In this document: in pieces, positions 62,981 through 64,000 of the stretch
Numbering within the stretch: the first letter of the stretch is position 1
How the letters are laid out: each line of letters opens with the position of its first letter
Source of the DNA: Actinobacteria bacterium HGW-Actinobacteria-6
GTDB lineage: Bacteria > Actinomycetota > Coriobacteriia > Anaerosomatales > Anaerosomataceae
Assembly: GCA_002841295.1 (NCBI GenBank)
Contig: PHEU01000008.1
Coordinates: 1 to 64,000, forward strand
Direction of reading: 5' to 3'
DNA length: 64,000 nucleotides
The notes under the pieces: model-generated
What the model was told of the DNA's origin: nothing
Seen by the model: only the letters and a program-made list of their open reading frames with translations
The model's database searches: none
Program-made: the position numbers and the translations under genes

Positions 62981-63902
62981 GTCGAGCCGAATCTACGTTG
63001 CGGGTCACAAGGGCCTCGTTGGCAGCGCCATCATGCGACGGCTTGAGGGCCTGGGACACGAGACGCTCATCACACGTACTCGTGCTGAGCTCGATCTCAC
63101 CCGACAGAACGACGTTGTCAGCTTCTTTGACGAGACCCGGCCCGACTATGTATTCATGGCCGGTGCGAAGGTCGGCGGCATTCTCGCTAATAGCACCTAC
63201 CCGGCTGATTTCATCCGCGAGAACCTTCTCGTCCAGACGAACGTCATCGATGCCGCCTACCGCAGTGGCGTGAGCAAGCTCCTCTTCCTCGGCAGCAGCT
63301 GCATCTACCCGAAGCTGGCACCGCAGCCGATGGTAGAGGAGTACCTGCTGAGCGGACCGCTTGAGCCAACCAACGAGGCGTACGCGGTTGCCAAGATCGC
63401 CGGTATCGTTATGGTGGACAGCTATCGCAAGCAGTACGGATTCAACGGCATCAGCCTGATGCCAACGAACCTCTACGGGCCGGGTGACCGGTTCGATCTG
63501 GAGTCGTCGCACGTACTGCCGGCTCTCATGCGCAAGTTTCATGACGCCAAGGTCGCGGGCGAGCCGCAGGTTGTTGTCTGGGGGACAGGCACACCCCGCC
63601 GCGAGTTCCTGCACGTGGATGATCTTGCGGATGCGGCCGTCTTCCTGATGGACAAATACGACGGCGCAGGTATTGTGAACGTCGGTGTTGGACATGACGT
63701 GAGCATCGCTGAGCTTGCCGCGATCATCGCGGAGGTCGTGGGTTACGAAGGTGAGGTCGTCTACGACGCCTCAAAGCCCGACGGCACGCCCAGGAAGCTT
63801 CTGGACGTCTCAAAGCTTGCCGCGCTCGGCTGGCGGCCCAGAATCGGCCTCAAGGACGGGATTGCTGCTACCTATCAGTGGTATGTGGCAAACTGCGGAT
63901 AG
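62973..63902 (+). CDS. fcl: GDP-L-fucose synthase
   Basis: 309 aa. It epimerises and reduces GDP-4-dehydro-6-deoxymannose to GDP-L-fucose. NADP-binding [27 protein letters not shown] and catalytic YAVAK are intact, as is the C-terminal [14 protein letters not shown]. With gmd it supplies fucose to the polymer; GDP-mannose synthesis genes are outside the window. Confidence 0.96.
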   Translation: MLRSSRIYVAGHKGLVGSAIMRRLEGLGHETLITRTRAELDLTRQNDVVSFFDETRPDYVFMAGAKVGGILANSTYPADFIRENLLVQTNVIDAAYRSGVSKLLFLGSSCIYPKLAPQPMVEEYLLSGPLEPTNEAYAVAKIAGIVMVDSYRKQYGFNGISLMPTNLYGPGDRFDLESSHVLPALMRKFHDAKVAGEPQVVVWGTGTPRREFLHVDDLADAAVFLMDKYDGAGIVNVGVGHDVSIAELAAIIAEVVGYEGEVVYDASKPDGTPRKLLDVSKLAALGWRPRIGLKDGIAATYQWYVANCG

Positions 63903-63939
63903 CAACGGATTCATATCGAGCTTCGGGGGGAGCAGTCCT

Positions 63940-64000
63940 GTGACTGAAGATCAAACGTTGGGCTTTCTTGAGAGGCAGCGCAGGAAGCGTCTTGTTGTTG
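63940..64000 (+). CDS. start of an unidentified gene (cut by window end)
   Basis: GTG 63940 with GGGGGG nine bases upstream begins MTEDQTLGFLERQRRKRLVV. Only 20 residues are available. The position after fcl suggests another polysaccharide gene, for example a priming transferase, but the sequence is too short to tell. Confidence 0.55.
   Translation, partial: MTEDQTLGFLERQRRKRLVV

Noticed and set aside
1-64000. CRISPR arrays, insertion sequences, rRNA genes, prophage genes
   Set aside because: No regularly spaced direct repeats, transposase or integrase motifs, or rRNA-like sequence were noticed anywhere in the window.

Overview
The window looks like a chromosomal segment of a high-GC, Gram-positive anaerobe. 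An early-branching actinobacterium of the Coriobacteriia type is the best guess. This rests on gene content and codon use only; no 16S gene is present. Pointers are the HrcA/CIRCE heat-shock system, two-subunit glycyl-tRNA synthetase, a K+-type membrane pyrophosphatase, PPDK with its regulator, a tungsten-type aldehyde:ferredoxin oxidoreductase and multihaem c-type cytochromes. Start codons are often GTG or TTG, and many Shine-Dalgarno sites are runs of G.

Positions 1-39.5 kb carry a housekeeping backbone: rpsT (reverse, partial), lepA, hemW, hrcA, dnaJ, rsmE, mtaB, phoH, a pgpH-like HD gene, ybeY, dgkA-PAP2, a CNNM/CBS gene, cdd, era, deoC, recO, glyQ, glyS, ppsR, ppdK, a small membrane protein, dgt, dnaG and rpoD. 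The order closely follows the Bacillus-type lepA...sigA cluster. Two accessory blocks interrupt it. At 3.5-10 kb are three multihaem cytochromes (13, 7 and 7 haem motifs) likely to serve surface electron transfer. At 30.3-36.1 kb are AOR, a MoaD-like carrier, a ThiF-like activating enzyme, an HTH regulator behind a 20-bp inverted repeat, and HppA. PPDK, HppA and AOR together suggest PPi-linked and ferredoxin-linked energy metabolism.

Positions 39.5-45.2 kb hold a stand-alone receiver protein, tRNA-Asn, a sensor histidine kinase, a CAT-anticodon tRNA, a PASTA-amidase, an LCP-like membrane protein and an anchored protein of unknown function.

From 45.2 kb to the end is an exopolysaccharide locus: a BY-kinase (Wzz/Wzc type), a GT32-like transferase, polysaccharide pyruvyl transferase, Wzy-like polymerase, FrhB-like protein, ferredoxin, Wzx-like flippase, two GT4 transferases flanking a PaaK/CapK-like adenylate-forming protein, an acetyltransferase, rmlA-C-B-D, a DUF4160/HTH pair, gmd and fcl. 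The 47-57.3 kb core differs in codon use from its surroundings. It ends at a composite pseudogene in which an rmlD piece is fused to a gmd piece, a probable scar of cassette exchange. The most notable items are the modular 13-haem cytochrome, the redox pair inside the polysaccharide locus, the rmlD::gmd scar, the structured inverted repeat near 33.3 kb, and the DUF4160/HTH module with an operator-like palindrome.
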